Positions 23,680 through 36,875 of a stretch of 64,000 bases of DNA are shown piece by piece. A model generated the notes under the pieces. That model was not told the DNA's origin and ran no database searches. It saw nothing but the letters and a program-made list of their open reading frames with translations. Source of the stretch: Paramecium tetraurelia (lineage: Eukaryota > Ciliophora > Oligohymenophorea > Peniculida > Parameciidae); the NCBI RefSeq assembly GCF_000165425.1, contig NW_001798958.1, positions 246,409-310,408 on the forward strand, written 5' to 3'. A program made the position numbers and the translations under genes. Positions within the stretch are counted from its first letter, which is position 1. Each line of letters opens with the position of its first letter.

Positions 23680-24966
23680 GTACAACTGAAATGTTACTGA
23701 TTTGATAAGGGATGTCCAACTACTTTATTATTCATCTCAGGTTTTAAAGAGAATCAAATCTTTAATTAGTGGTTAAGCAGCATATATTGTACCTGGCGTT
23801 TGTTAAAAAGATGATGTTAAGATATCGAATATACCGTACATTCGAATATTTTCTGGGGTTCCATAATTACATTAATACTATTCAGCAAATCAGGTTGAGA
23901 AGTATAATTTAATGAATTATGAATTCCTCAATAATTCGTAAAATTTTCAATGAAAAAGAATTAATAAATTAATTATCGGCCTTGATAATAAAAAATCTAA
24001 CGATAAATACATTGATGATTAAAGTAGATGATGAATCATGAGGAAAAAGTTGAGCATGGTTCAGAGTCTAGAAAATTATTTAAACATTCCTGTTATCATG
24101 AATTCACAACTTTTATATCTAATTGAGGAGGTTTTATTGAAGGATTGCATTTTTAGAAAATTATTTTAAATACATTCAATATCATATAAATTTATGGTAA
24201 AACCTAAACCAGAAGTTTCTCTTTTTGGTTCTTTGAAAAATTAAAACAAATTGTTTCAAATCTATGCCAAGGGATAAATTGGACATTTTACAATGGACAC
24301 AATAGGGGATTAATCAGATAATAATAAGTAGGGATTTTAAGTTATTGGATTAGATTGTTTCTGAATCAAAATAGTAGTACAGTCGTTATATATTTTAATT
24401 TTCATATGAAGTATAAATTCTCCTTTTCAAAAGGGATTTATTAAGTCGAAAATACTGAGAGATGAAGCAATACTAGATACTCAATTTATTGTTCTACGAT
24501 AAAATTTAAAGGATGGATGTATTATCATAAATGACATTCTTTTAAATATGCCATTGAGTAATCTTCTTCACTATAGAAAAAAAATGGATCCATTTTCATT
24601 CTTGTGGACTCCTTATAAACTGTGGTAATCAGCTTAATTACTTTGACATAAACTCTCCTTAAGTTATTAAATACAGTGTGATAATTGATCATTATTGATA
24701 TATGGATTGAAAAGCAATTAGGATTTAGATTCCTAGAAAAAACATATATCAAATAATAATCATACATGATTGATGCTATTGCTTTTATTCAGAAGTATGT
24801 CAGAAGAGCTACTGAAACTATATAGGTCAATACTCAATAATAATTAATTACAGTTTAATTTCGAAGTGACAAAGTGAACATGATGTCAATCCGTTAGAAA
24901 CTCAAGACTATGTTAAAGAAATTGGAAGGAAGTGAGTATAAAATTCAAATTAGCTAATATTTATGA
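23680..24966 (+). pseudogene. IQCH: IQCH-like pseudogene
   Basis: Blocks resemble IQ-motif-containing protein H, a ciliary/sperm protein: AAYIVPGVCQKDDVKISNIP, SGVPQLHQYYSA, FMVKPKPEVSLFGSLKNQNK, KGQIGHFTMDTIGD then GFQVIGLDCF, and KKNGSIFILVDSLQ. The IQ-like helix AIAFIQKYVRRA comes near the end. The blocks are in the family order but cannot be joined. From about 24402 to 24964 a single frame carries the similarity yet contains three internal TGAs, and upstream blocks are in shifted frames with no usable introns. The gene therefore looks dead. It ends 16 bp before the ATG of the next gene. IQCH identity is probable from motif order, not from a search. Confidence 0.65.
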
Positions 24967-24982
24967 TTATTATTACATTAAT

Positions 24983-26984
24983 ATGAGTTCCGTTTAAAAA
25001 GAATTACAGATTTCAAATTGCAGTGATCGTGGACTCTATTACGATGGGTCATGCTAATGTGACTTGGGCTACTTTGGAGTTTAATGTGAATAGAAACTGG
25101 AAGAACTCCATTTAGCCACTTATTACACTTTTATTGGATTCTTTTTAATACTGTTTACAATCCTGCTTCTTTTTACTTTAAAATAGCTTTAATTATCTCT
25201 AAAAATGAATAAGATACCTTCCTATTAGAAGTATGAAAATAGATTCTCATATCAATAGAGGATGCAATTATATTAAGAATGTGCTTGGATCTCCTTTGAA
25301 TTGCATTTTATGTCTAACCATTTTATTCAGTATTCTTAAGATTCTCTGGTTAGCTTTGGACCCATTTTAATTATATGTATACAGAATTGAAATTCTTTCA
25401 TTTTTTAGGATTACAAAGAGAGAGTTTGCGAAAGAATTTTGGCAGAAGTAGTTTATACCATATTATTTTATATATATGGAATTTTATTGATGGTTTGGTA
25501 TACCATGTATGACGAAATTTCATTTAATATTTCTGAAAAGAAAAATAATAATTTAGAATAATAATCAACTTCCAAATCAGAGAATAGAAAATTCATTCTA
25601 GCATATTATAAAGACATTATGAAAATAAGACTCTTCCTCGTCTTGATTATATAATTGACTGTAAGTACATTAAATGGTAATTATTAAGCCTTTAAATAGG
25701 ATTAAGATTAGGACAACAGTATAAAACTATCTTATATATTGCATATGTAATATTGTTACTGAATTTCATGTAAGTTACTTTGATTCATAATAGCTCCTTT
25801 ATTTTCGAATTCCTTCTATATGGTAGATCCTTAAATTAATGCATAGAACAACAACTAAAAAGATTGGATTTAGATAATAGAGAGTAAGAAAGAGAGGAGA
25901 AATTGAAATTGGCAAAAAATAATCAGCAAGTAATCTTATCAATTTCTATCAAAGACTATCCTATCAAAAACTTAGTTAAATCTTTAATAAGAAGATCAAT
26001 TGCAATCTCCAGCTACTCCCGATTAATAAATATTAAGATTGAGTTCTTTAAGTGCGAGTGATGAAAGTCATGAATAAAGGGATACATCAAGAGCCATCAT
26101 ATCAATTGAAAAAATTTAACCTCCATCTTTCTTAAAAAAACAAGTAACTTTCAGATCGCCTTAAAGTATCCCAACTTAGTAAAATACGGAAGTGAAAAGG
26201 GAAGTTCTTAAAACTTCAATGAGAACCATTTTAAGTGAGGAGTCTCAAAATTCTCTTCATGTCGGTGAAGTTTCTAATCATTAAAAAGTCAATTCTTGCT
26301 TACTTAACGAGGATGATTTTGATTAAACAGACTTCAATTGGAATATAAAAAAAGAAAGAGCTAACGTTAAGAAGATAAAAAAATAACAGATTAAAATTGT
26401 CGAAAAAATAAAATTATAAGTCAATGAAACTAAAAGATAAAAGAAAGCAACAATCAAAAATAGTAATAATATAAAAGATGGTGTTAACTAAGATTCCTTT
26501 TAAATTGAAGATGATAAGAAAATAAAGAGTTAATTGGCTTAGGCTTATTAAGCTGAGATGTTGGCCTAATAAAAATAAATTAGAACTGCTAATCTAAATG
26601 CAGATAAAAAAGTACTTTCAAAAATTTAAATGCTTATTTATGTTGGGGTGCTTCTAGAAATCTGTTTTGGAGCCTTATCAATTGTTATTTTATTAACAGA
26701 CTTATTAAAAAAACCTGTAGGTTAATTTGATAATTATTATTTTAGGTACTATTTGCTATTTGTATATTTCAGCAATGCTTCAATTCTTATCTCTGATAAC
26801 TGTGTTGAAGTTGTTTCGAGATGTTAAAAGTCAAGAAGTGTTGAATCTAATATGGATTTAAAAGGTCGGGAACCGAAAAAATAAAATTAATTAAAAGTAT
26901 TATTTTACAATTCCATTTGATCAAACGAGACAGGATGAATCTAAAAGAAAGTTTGAACAAAGAATTAATATGCATATAAGATGA
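24983..26984 (+). CDS. multispan membrane protein with an N-terminal EGF-like domain
   Basis: The N-terminus holds an EGF-like module (NCSDRGLYYDGSCQCDLGYF then GVQCE), with the Cys and Gly pattern of EGF domains. It is followed by a transmembrane helix (TFIGFFLILFTILLLF) and at least five more hydrophobic segments, including CILCLTILFSILKILWLAL, VVYTILFYIYGILLMVWYTM, YKTILYIAYVILLL and, near the C-terminus, MLIYVGVLLEICFGALSIVI. A long polar, Lys/Gln/Ser-rich loop of about 280 residues sits before the last helices. Introns of 23-32 nt near 25225, 25380, 25671 and 25770, plus two later ones, are needed, and all join in frame. An N-terminal signal peptide is not visible, so the real start may lie upstream. 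Possibly a surface or sensory membrane protein of a ciliate-expanded family; the function is unknown. Confidence 0.8.
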
Positions 26985-27048
26985 TGATTCTATTTTATTA
27001 ATCTGTATTTGTTTATACTTATAAAAAATAAAGATTAATTAATATTCA

Positions 27049-29990
27049 TCAAATCTCCTTATCACTGAATTTGATTAAATTGTTTGATTAAAATTAACCT
27101 TATTGCTCAGGAATTTTACTTATTCCTATAGATTACTTGGAAATTAGAGTTAATTTCTTCCCAATAGGCCTGTCCTTTTAGAACATTGTTTTAATAATTT
27201 CACCATTTATAAGAGCTTCACTTTCATTATCAAATATAAACTTTATTCCTAATTCACGATAAAAAACATTTCTAATCATAAAATTGAGCTAAATTTGGTC
27301 TAAATCTCTTATTATCTTTCATCTTGTTATATTCATAAATCATTATTTCTTTATTATATTTTGGATCATAAAATTAAACATTATTAACTTATTTTATTGT
27401 TCTCTTTCTTTCGATTATTGATTATAAGTCTCTAAAAGTTCTAATATATGATTTTAAGTCTTCATTTCTTTATAGGATAATTTGACTCCCTATTCTTCAC
27501 TTCCAAAGTCAGATGATGAACAGTCTAATATATAGAAAATTATTTATCTTCAACTTCTATTTTAAATTTTTAAATTACTTATGGATTTAGTTTAAGGGAA
27601 TTCAGATTTTCTTATATACTCCTCTTAATTAACACTCTTTCATTACAATATCATACAAAGTTCTTTGATAAAATGAGACAATACATTTTGAAAGTAATTG
27701 ATGATATTTATTAAGCCTTTAAAGATTTCATCTCCATATCTTAATCTTCAATATATGATTTCATTTTTTTTGTACTTTACATTTACTATTTTTACCTATT
27801 TTTATTTTTTCAATTTTAGAACTCAATTAACCTTAAGTCTAATTGAAAAACCTATAAAATCTTATATCTTAGTATATCCTCCCTAAATCTTGACCTCAAA
27901 GTACCAAATCTTGGTTGTTTGCCTAGCCTTTACTACAATTCAAGCTTCTCTTCTACTAAAAAACAATTTTCCATTTCGTCAATTAAATTACATTTATTGG
28001 ACAGTGCCATAAGAATTTACGCAAGAGATGAAGGCTGATAGAATTATTTTTAAATTGAAAATATCGATGATTACAAATTTAACAAGTGCATGAAAGTGAA
28101 ACTTTATCATTCTTTTCAAAAAAGATTATATCTTTTTTCTAGAAATTAGATTTAAATTTACGATATTGCTGTTATTCAACTATCAAATGCATATCTGGAC
28201 AATCCATTACTTTTACTGTTTGACCATCTCTAAGACAGTCATAACAAAAGCATTAAATTGATGATAACCCTTATTAAATTTTATTTCATTTTTGATTTAA
28301 TGAAATCTTTCCTATAATTTTATCTATAATTTTAATAGTAAATCAATTTGATTAGATTTCAATAATTGCTAAAACAACGACTTATCGATGTAAACTAAAG
28401 ATGAAAAGTTAAAAATTCTTACAGATGCTGTAAAAGATAATCCTGTAAAGAAACCAGTATAGTCCTTTATATTCAAGTTTATTGAATTTCTGATTGCATC
28501 TTTGTAAAATAATTTCAATATTTCCACTTTGAATTAAATAGAGATGCTTTTCTGTTGTTATGGGTTCATTCTCAAAGAAAATGAATTCTATATATAAAGC
28601 TGTGTATTATTTGAAGGTCTTTGTCACCTATTCGAGGAATGTCATTTTAAAATTACATCTTTAAAGAGGATAATAGCCTAAAATTGTACAGTTGAATATG
28701 GAAATTAATATGTGACATTTCTCATTACAATTTGATTTAGTGAAAGTACTTAAAGACATGTAGTACCATTAACTGGATTTCAAATTCAAATTTGTGAGCA
28801 TAAAATAGATTATCGGTTATATTTTCAAGATTAAAGATAGCCTCTTGTTCCCAAATAAAAGTGAGGTATTTATTTACTTTATTCTATAACGCGACTGGTA
28901 TTTATAGTTTCCTCATGTATTTTAAACTTAATTTGACTTTTTACGAATTTCAGCCTTTTTATCAACCAATGCGATTTGAAGTAACAAGACTACAGTGGCA
29001 ATAATCAAAAAGAATATTCCAAATAGTCTTTCCAAAGAAGTTCTAAGGGAGAAGTCTCCATAGCCAACTGTATAAATTGTTGTATAAGCCCAGTAGAGAG
29101 AATTGATGTATCTAGCTGACCAATCTTCTTCATATATGCCATAATAATGAAGCCAATTGTCTTGAGAAGCTTCTTTGACAGTAATATTATGGAATATGCA
29201 TCCTAACCAACGAGACCAAAATAATACAAACTAACTCAATTTAACAAAGCTAACTATTGTAGAGAGCATGATGTTTAATTAAATAGCATCCTCTATTTTA
29301 TCAAAGAATAGCTTTAATTTTGCTAATCCTAAAAGATGTATGATTTTGATAAATCTCATAAATCTGACGAGTTTCAGTAAGGAAAATGTTTAACTGTACT
29401 TTGAAGCATTCTGAGAAGAATTTGTAGTGGATTCTGAGCTCTAATTTCACTAACTCTAGTGGAAGCAGTGATGATGGCATCTTAGGGGAAGGAAGCTGCT
29501 AGATTAATCCAAAACCAAAAGTTTGATAGATGGGTATTCCCTTTCTGTACATGCTCGCATTGAAGGTAATGAGGATATCAAACATAAACATGATATCGAT
29601 TATTTGATCTAAAGTGGGATTGATTTCAATATTGAAACATAATTTTTATGGAACGCTTAAAAACTTCATAAAATATCAATATCCAAAATTAATTTACCAT
29701 AACCGTCTGCTTAAAATTCCCAATAACCATTTTGATTTTGAATTGCACTTTTATTATTATCTATATTTTGAGAAAACTCTATATTTGGATTTAGCTTTTA
29801 TCTGATCTTTAAGAACTGAATTACTTATAGTTCTTTTTTTTCAATGAACACAGTTTGGTAGTTCTGAGAGTCCTGGCGAAGGATTTAAAAGGCAGTTCCA
29901 ATTATTCAATTTATTTCTTCTATTTTTGAAATTCTATTCATCTGAAGAGTTCTCTAACTTGTTATTGAGGTAGACAATTCGAATAAACCT
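27049..29990 (-). pseudogene. voltage/cyclic-nucleotide-type K+ channel, disrupted
   Basis: The parts of an EAG/CNG-like potassium channel appear in the right order on the minus strand. S2-S3 is DIMFMFDILITFNASMYRKG. The S3 block is NFWFWINLAASFPQDAII. S4 is LVRFMRFIKIIHLLGLAKL. The pore helix and selectivity filter are YWAYTTIYTVGYGDFS. The C-linker is VNKYLTFIWEQEAIFNLEN. The cyclic-nucleotide-binding fold is HLYLIQSGNIEIILQRCNQK then FTGLSFTASVRIFN, and a ciliate-type Cys motif (CYDCLRDG) is followed by a C-terminal tail ending at TGA 27049. Several junctions shift frame without any possible small intron. One is before NFWFW, with about ten family residues missing. Another is a two-base insertion before S4, and a third is a one-base loss in an A-run before the C-linker. 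S1 is barely recognisable. I read this as a decaying gene with an intact TVGYGD filter. Confidence 0.75.
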
Positions 29991-29992
29991 AA

Positions 29993-30157
29993 ATGTCTCT
30001 TTCTAAATTATTGGTTCTTGTTTCCTTGATTTTCGTTTTAAACTCTGTTTATCTTTACTAAACAATATTTCTCATCAATATGCTCTCCTTATCTCTGACA
30101 TCGAAGCTGATGTCGCAGTTTAAAATCCTCCTCTTATAAGTCCCAACTTTGAGTTGA
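29993..30157 (+). other. short ORF with signal-peptide-like start
   Basis: ATG at 29993 opens MSLSKLLVLVSLIFVLNSVY, which looks like a secretion signal. The frame ends at a TGA at 30155. A second frame over the same DNA (LLISDIEADVAVQNPPLISP) looks at least as coding, so a frameshift relic of a small secreted protein is possible. Evidence is thin. Confidence 0.25.
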
Positions 30158-30199
30158 TGATAGTAAACATATATTATTTAGATAATGATAATTAATAAT

Positions 30200-31797
30200 T
30201 CATAAATTTGGTTTTTTGAGTTCCATTCTGTTATCATTGAAATTAGCTTTATTCTAATTGTCTTTTGTTTCTTATGCTTGCTCCTATTGTTCCAAGGCTA
30301 ATTGATATTTTTCCAAAGATTCTTCGACAATTTTTGTGGCTTTAACGAAGCAGAAATGGAAAGTTTCAATAAATGTGTCCAAATGTCTAAAATCAATAGA
30401 TGAAATGATACTCTTTAGTATGTTAGGGTTACAGGTTGACTCTCAATCTGGCTTATCCCATTCTTACAATAGGATATTCAATTCCATTGCAATGTATTCC
30501 TTCATCAATCATTAATCTTGTTACTACTCGACATACTAATTCATTTCCTATCAACAATGGCAGAATTGGAGATGGATAACCAATGATCTGATAACCTCTG
30601 GCATTGAGTTCCTTTTTCATATAATGATAATTCTCTAAGACTTTAACTCTCAATCTATTTCCAACTTCGCTTTTTAATATTCTTAATTGAGCCAGAGCCG
30701 TAGCACATTAAACTGGATTCACTGAGTTAGTGAACATATAGGCTGAAGAGAAGAATTTAAGATAATCAATGACTTCAAATGAATTGCAGGCAACCCAACC
30801 AACATTTGTTGATAAACATTTTGATCCTCCTGACATTAATAATACATTAGAGAAATCTTATAGCCCTTATTATTCAAACACTCCCTTGCCTATATTTATA
30901 AATTTAACTCATTACCTGATTTTCCCATACATCCAAAGTCGTGTGCACAATCAATTAACAAAAAAGCCTCATATTTCATAGTCAATTTTTATAAAGCCAC
31001 CAAATCAGTATAATCACTATCCATACTAAACAAACCTTCTGTTACTACTAGTATACAGGCATCAGGATTTGCAGTTCTGGTTTCTGATAGTTTTTTCTCC
31101 ATAGCTTCCAAACTCAAATGTGGGACTCTAGACACATTCTTTGTGGCTGCAAATGCTCCTTCAGTAAGACAATTATGGCATAATTCATCCATAATCACAA
31201 AATCATAAGGCCTAATTATTACACAATGCAAATACCTTATCAAACCTTTAATCACTCCAAATCCTGCTAACCATCCTGCACTGTAAAGAATTACTTCGTT
31301 CATTCCCCAATAATCTTTCAACTCTTCTTTTAACTACATATAATATTTCGATGCACCAAATGCTAAAGGTGCTCCACAAGAATTTACTGAGTACTCTTAA
31401 GCAGCAGTGGCAGCTGCTTCCTAAAATAATTTTTAAGTTAAATTACTTTTGCTTATTCATTTGTGCACAATCCCAAGTAATCAGCAGATGCGAAGTTGAT
31501 TCCATAAAAAATATCTCCATAATCGTCCATTCCTATTGTTAAACTTATATTGTACCATAACATTCTTGAGCAGGTGGAGACATATTTCTTCTCTCATAAA
31601 GAATTATTTTCTATTTTCTCAAAGATCCCACTAAATTCTAAAATCCTTTCACTCTCTCAAACAAATTCTATGATTTAAACTTAGATTACTACCTTTCCCT
31701 CCACATTTTTATATTCCAAATGACTCAATTTCAAATTTGTGATTGTAATACTTCTATCAAACTCCTAACTTGGATTCAAACTTGGGTATTTTTACAT
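30200..31797 (-). CDS. alpha-oxoamine synthase family enzyme (KBL/ALAS/serine palmitoyltransferase-like)
   Basis: This is a fold-type I PLP enzyme of the family that condenses an amino acid with an acyl-CoA (2-amino-3-ketobutyrate CoA ligase, 5-aminolevulinate synthase, serine palmitoyltransferase). The motifs seen are INFASADYLGL near the start of the core, MDELCHNCLTEGAF (the His stacks on PLP), LLIDCAHDFGCMGKSGKG (the Asp that binds the PLP ring), the lysine region MSGGSKCLSTNVGW and GIEYPIVRMGQARLRVN at the end. The presence of Lys in GGSKC argues for a catalytic rather than LCB1-type subunit. The C-terminus adds a Gln/Glu-rich helix. Five or more introns of 23-26 nt join in one frame from ATG 31797 to TGA 30200. 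Which member of the family it is cannot be decided from motifs; the N-terminal position of an LYERRNMSPPAQ segment fits none that I know well. Confidence 0.85.
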
Positions 31798-31860
31798 CTC
31801 TGCTCTTCTCTATTTAATTCAAATAATAATGTTCCCTCAGAAATTCCTGATTTGAATCAC

Positions 31861-32900
31861 TCAAAAGTACTACACAAATTATTCTGGATTAATTAAATAC
31901 GTATTAATTTATTACATAATATTATTAAAATATGTATCTAATTTCAAATTTAAATTAATCATCTCTTTTTATAAAAACATTGCTCCTTTACCTAGGACCT
32001 TAATGAATACCAGATCTTCAAATTTCGAATATATTTCACCCGATATTTGATATATTTGGGTCTAATTTCTAGGACCATTGAGTTGACAATTGTTCATCGT
32101 GTGTTAAAATAAAAAAATATGAAATGACTATACTTATTTAATTTATCTATTTACTCATTTTAATATTTCCATCGCCATCCCCGCTATTAAATTGACAATA
32201 TTATCTATGGGATTCAAGCAACTTTTCATTTCAGGTATTACACTCAATTTGAAATAATACTTAGAACTCTTTCGTACTACTCAAATATCATAATTGTTTA
32301 TTCCAAATTACAACATGTCCATTCTAATTTATTATATTAATTGTCACTCCTCTTTAAACTAGAAATGCCCCTCTCATAAAATTTAAACCATTAATTCTCA
32401 TCAGAGACATTAAAAAAAATAACCTCATCTCGACTACAACACTTCATATTCAAATTAATAATAATTGTCTCTATTTCATGTGATTTAATTGCAACTAAAT
32501 CAAATCTTTTTCACAATGATCAACCCTAGTCCCTCTATAGAATTTTTCTCAAAATACTCCCTAATTTCACTACATCAAATAATACTAATTTTATAATTTT
32601 TGATTCTAAATTTATCCAGTCTCTTTGAGCAATTTAATAATTTATCTCAACAGGATATTCTGACCACTTCTATTTTTCTGTCATATACTGTATAATAAAT
32701 CTTGAATTCCTTAAGATGATACCAGAAATATTTCAATGTATTTCAGATATTCAATCATATAATTGTATAATTATGATCCTTAATTCTTAAATTATCAAAA
32801 ATTTAATGCACATCATTATCTTAATCATATTTCCTTTATGCTTTCAATATTTCATTTATTAATATTTTTAGCTAAATCATGTCTTTATTCCTGTTCCCTT
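31861..32900 (-). pseudogene. gene relic, possibly related to a protein kinase N-lobe
   Basis: The minus strand shows several coding-like blocks in different frames: FWYHLKEFKIYYTVYDRKIE, VIFFNVSDENQWFKFYERGI, MKSCLNPIDNIVNLIAGM and, near the end, FEDLVFIKVLGKGAMFLQKE before a TGA at 31861. The last block resembles the start of a kinase domain (a glycine loop), but no further kinase motifs follow. The blocks are separated by TGAs and frame changes not explained by small introns. Probably a decayed gene; the family assignment is weak. Confidence 0.4.
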
Positions 32901-32980
32901 TACTTTATGAAACTTTAATATATTAATAAGACAATTATATTGTTATCAATAATATTCTAAATAATATATATACATTAATT

Positions 32981-34468
32981 TCAATAAAAAGTGGTTTCAT
33001 TTTTAAAATACGTAAAGTGTTAAAGTAATTTAGTTTAATTATAATTTTGTTTTTTTGGAATCCCATTAGAATAAATCTAGCATTTCAACTTTCTATACTT
33101 TGAAGGGAATTCAATAGACTAAATATTAGAACATAACTCACTCTTCCGTTGATGCCCTTATGAATCAAAGTTTTTAACCAATTTCATATATGCATTATAT
33201 AATCGAGATACAGAAGAAGTGAATGTTTATCCACGAAACTAAATAGTGCTTTTGGAAAAGTAGACTACTTTTTTAGTAGCCATCCTTTCCAACTGTTTTA
33301 AATCTTTCATTAAACAATGAACAATCACTATCTAAACTATTAAAGAGAATATAAAAAAGGTTCCCAATATTTGTAACCAGGAATCAATTAATTGATTTTG
33401 AAACCCAATCTATTTATTATAAATGTCTTATTGCTATTTCAGATATTGACTTTCATCATAAACTACGAATAAAAAATAATTTAATTTAGTCAGTATTGTT
33501 CTCAAGACTATGATATTTTTCTAATAAACGCTATTGTACAAGTAAAAAATATCTTTACCCTCTTTTATTAAGTTATTCCAGTCAGTTTCATTAAATCCTG
33601 TTAAACTTTAGTCGTACATTTTTATTAAAACTTTTACTCCATTAGCATAAAGATCACTGATAACAATATTGCCACTGCTATCCACTAAATAATATTATGA
33701 AGTATTGGTTTGAATCTTGGGCATTCTTGTAAAATCTAAGTCTTGTCCTATCAACCCTTCGAATTGTTTATGAGTTAAATTTGTCGTCTATGAAATGAAA
33801 ACTACATCTATCCATGAAACATACGGATCGCTAACTATTATTTACTTGCCTGTTCCCATCTGAGCTATATGATCTCTATACCATTACCTAGTATGAGGGT
33901 AATAGTTTGAGAGTGCATATCCTTTGTTTTATGAAAAAAATTATTCCTCTCCGACATGAGCCATCAAAGTTAATAATTAAAGGTCATAAATTCTTAAGGT
34001 TTCTGTTAATAAAGATGTTAATTTCAGTATGTTCTAATATTTACTAATATTTAAGCCATTTGTCAAATTGCAAAAAGCATAGCAAAAAGAAAAAAGGTAT
34101 GCATATGAATCATTGAATTATTAATTATTTAAGCAATCATAAGGCATTTCAATCTGGAAATCCTTATCGATTATCTAATATAACTAATTAATAGATAAAA
34201 GCTATCTTGTACTATCCTAAAAAACGTCAAGAGTTGAAGATTTTTCAAGGTAACTCAACATATTCAAATGATTCTGAGTTTCTTTCTAAAATATTTCTTA
34301 AGTAATAGCCATTAACTACTCTGTAACAATGTACATATAGATTAAATTGCTAACTAAAAAAATTATCACACTTAAAAGTGTAATAATTAAGTGGAAACAA
34401 CAAATCTAGTTGCTAATCCTCCAATTTCTACATAAAAAGTTTCGATAAATCTATTTTTTCTATATCAT
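32981..34468 (-). CDS. double-Cache receptor-like membrane protein
   Basis: A single open code-6 frame of about 495 residues from ATG 34468, with no intron needed. Two transmembrane helices (LIITLLSVIIFLVSNLIYMY near residue 35 and LGTFFIFSLIVQIVIVHCLM near 400) flank an extracellular region of about 350 residues. That region holds double-Cache-type motifs, including HTRQWYRDHIAQ, IIVSDPYVSWIDVVFISQ and YYLVDSSGNIVISDLYANG. After the second helix comes a short HAMP-like stretch (MKDLKQLERMATKK) and a basic tail of about 80 residues, without kinase or cyclase. Cache domains bind small extracellular ligands in bacterial chemoreceptors and in some eukaryotic channels, so a sensor role is inferred. 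A related gene is at 59806-61424. The gene is intact. Confidence 0.85.
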
Positions 34469-35376
34469 ATATTTTCCACTTAATAATAAAGAAAATTATT
34501 TTTTTTAAAAAGATAAGGATTTAATTGCTGATTAAATACTCAGATATTCATTATATAATGATATTTTTATCACCACTCTTTTATATATTAAAATTTGTTT
34601 TAAGTGCAATTTAGAGGTGAACTTTTAAATTACAAGATAAAATATTATCTTAAATATATATAAAGTGTTTTAAATATTATTATGAGAATCTAATAAATTC
34701 AAATAATGATGAGTATCTAAATATAATAAAGTCATTTGTCAAAATAATATTTATCTATGATATTTAATTAGAAAGTATCATATGCCTTTAGAACATCTCT
34801 TCTCAAGCATTGATGGATTTTAAAATAATAATTTATAATTAATTCTCAATAAAAATCAAAAATAATATTTATTTTCATTAAAATATTTTCTATAGAGCCA
34901 TAATATTACAAACTATTACCTTATCGATCACATAAATCGAATTTGTGATATGTTATAAAAAATATAATTTTGTTCTTTAAATTCAATTTTGACAATGCAA
35001 ACTTCTGTAAAAGCATGAACATTATGTGTTTAAAATTAACAAATAATAATATGCACAATTAAAAAGGTAAATAATAATTTTGGAAATTTCATTACCTTAC
35101 TTGATTTGATAAAAAGAGATTAGATCAATTAATAATATAAAAAAGGACATTTGCTATAATTATTTTCTTCGAAGCTTAATTATCAAAATTTATAATAGAG
35201 TTATAAGTATTTTTATTTTCTTATTGAAATCTATTCAATAATAATGGATATATTAAGAGTCAAAATTACAGAATTAACATAAACTTAATATAATCTACAA
35301 TATAGATGCTATAACTATTAGTTATGGTTAATATAAAATGGAATCAGGTAATTATTATAAATTATAATTTGAATAA
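34469..35376. other. AT-rich gap, nothing recognised
   Basis: About 900 bp between the divergently placed Cache gene and the kinase pseudogene. A short frame from ATG 35244 ends after some 40 residues and looks like chance. No other structure is visible. Confidence 0.5.
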
Positions 35377-36765
<1,389 letters not shown>

Positions 36766-36875
36766 GAATTGATTATAAATATTTAACTATAATTTACTTA
36801 TCTCTACAGACCTTAATAGTATTTCTAATAGAATTTGAATTGCTTAATTTGTAATCAATAATTAATACATAATAA

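Noticed and set aside
30769-31542. Plus-strand ORFs at 30769 and 31351
   Set aside because: They lie opposite the oxoamine synthase exons and cross its introns; no family similarity.
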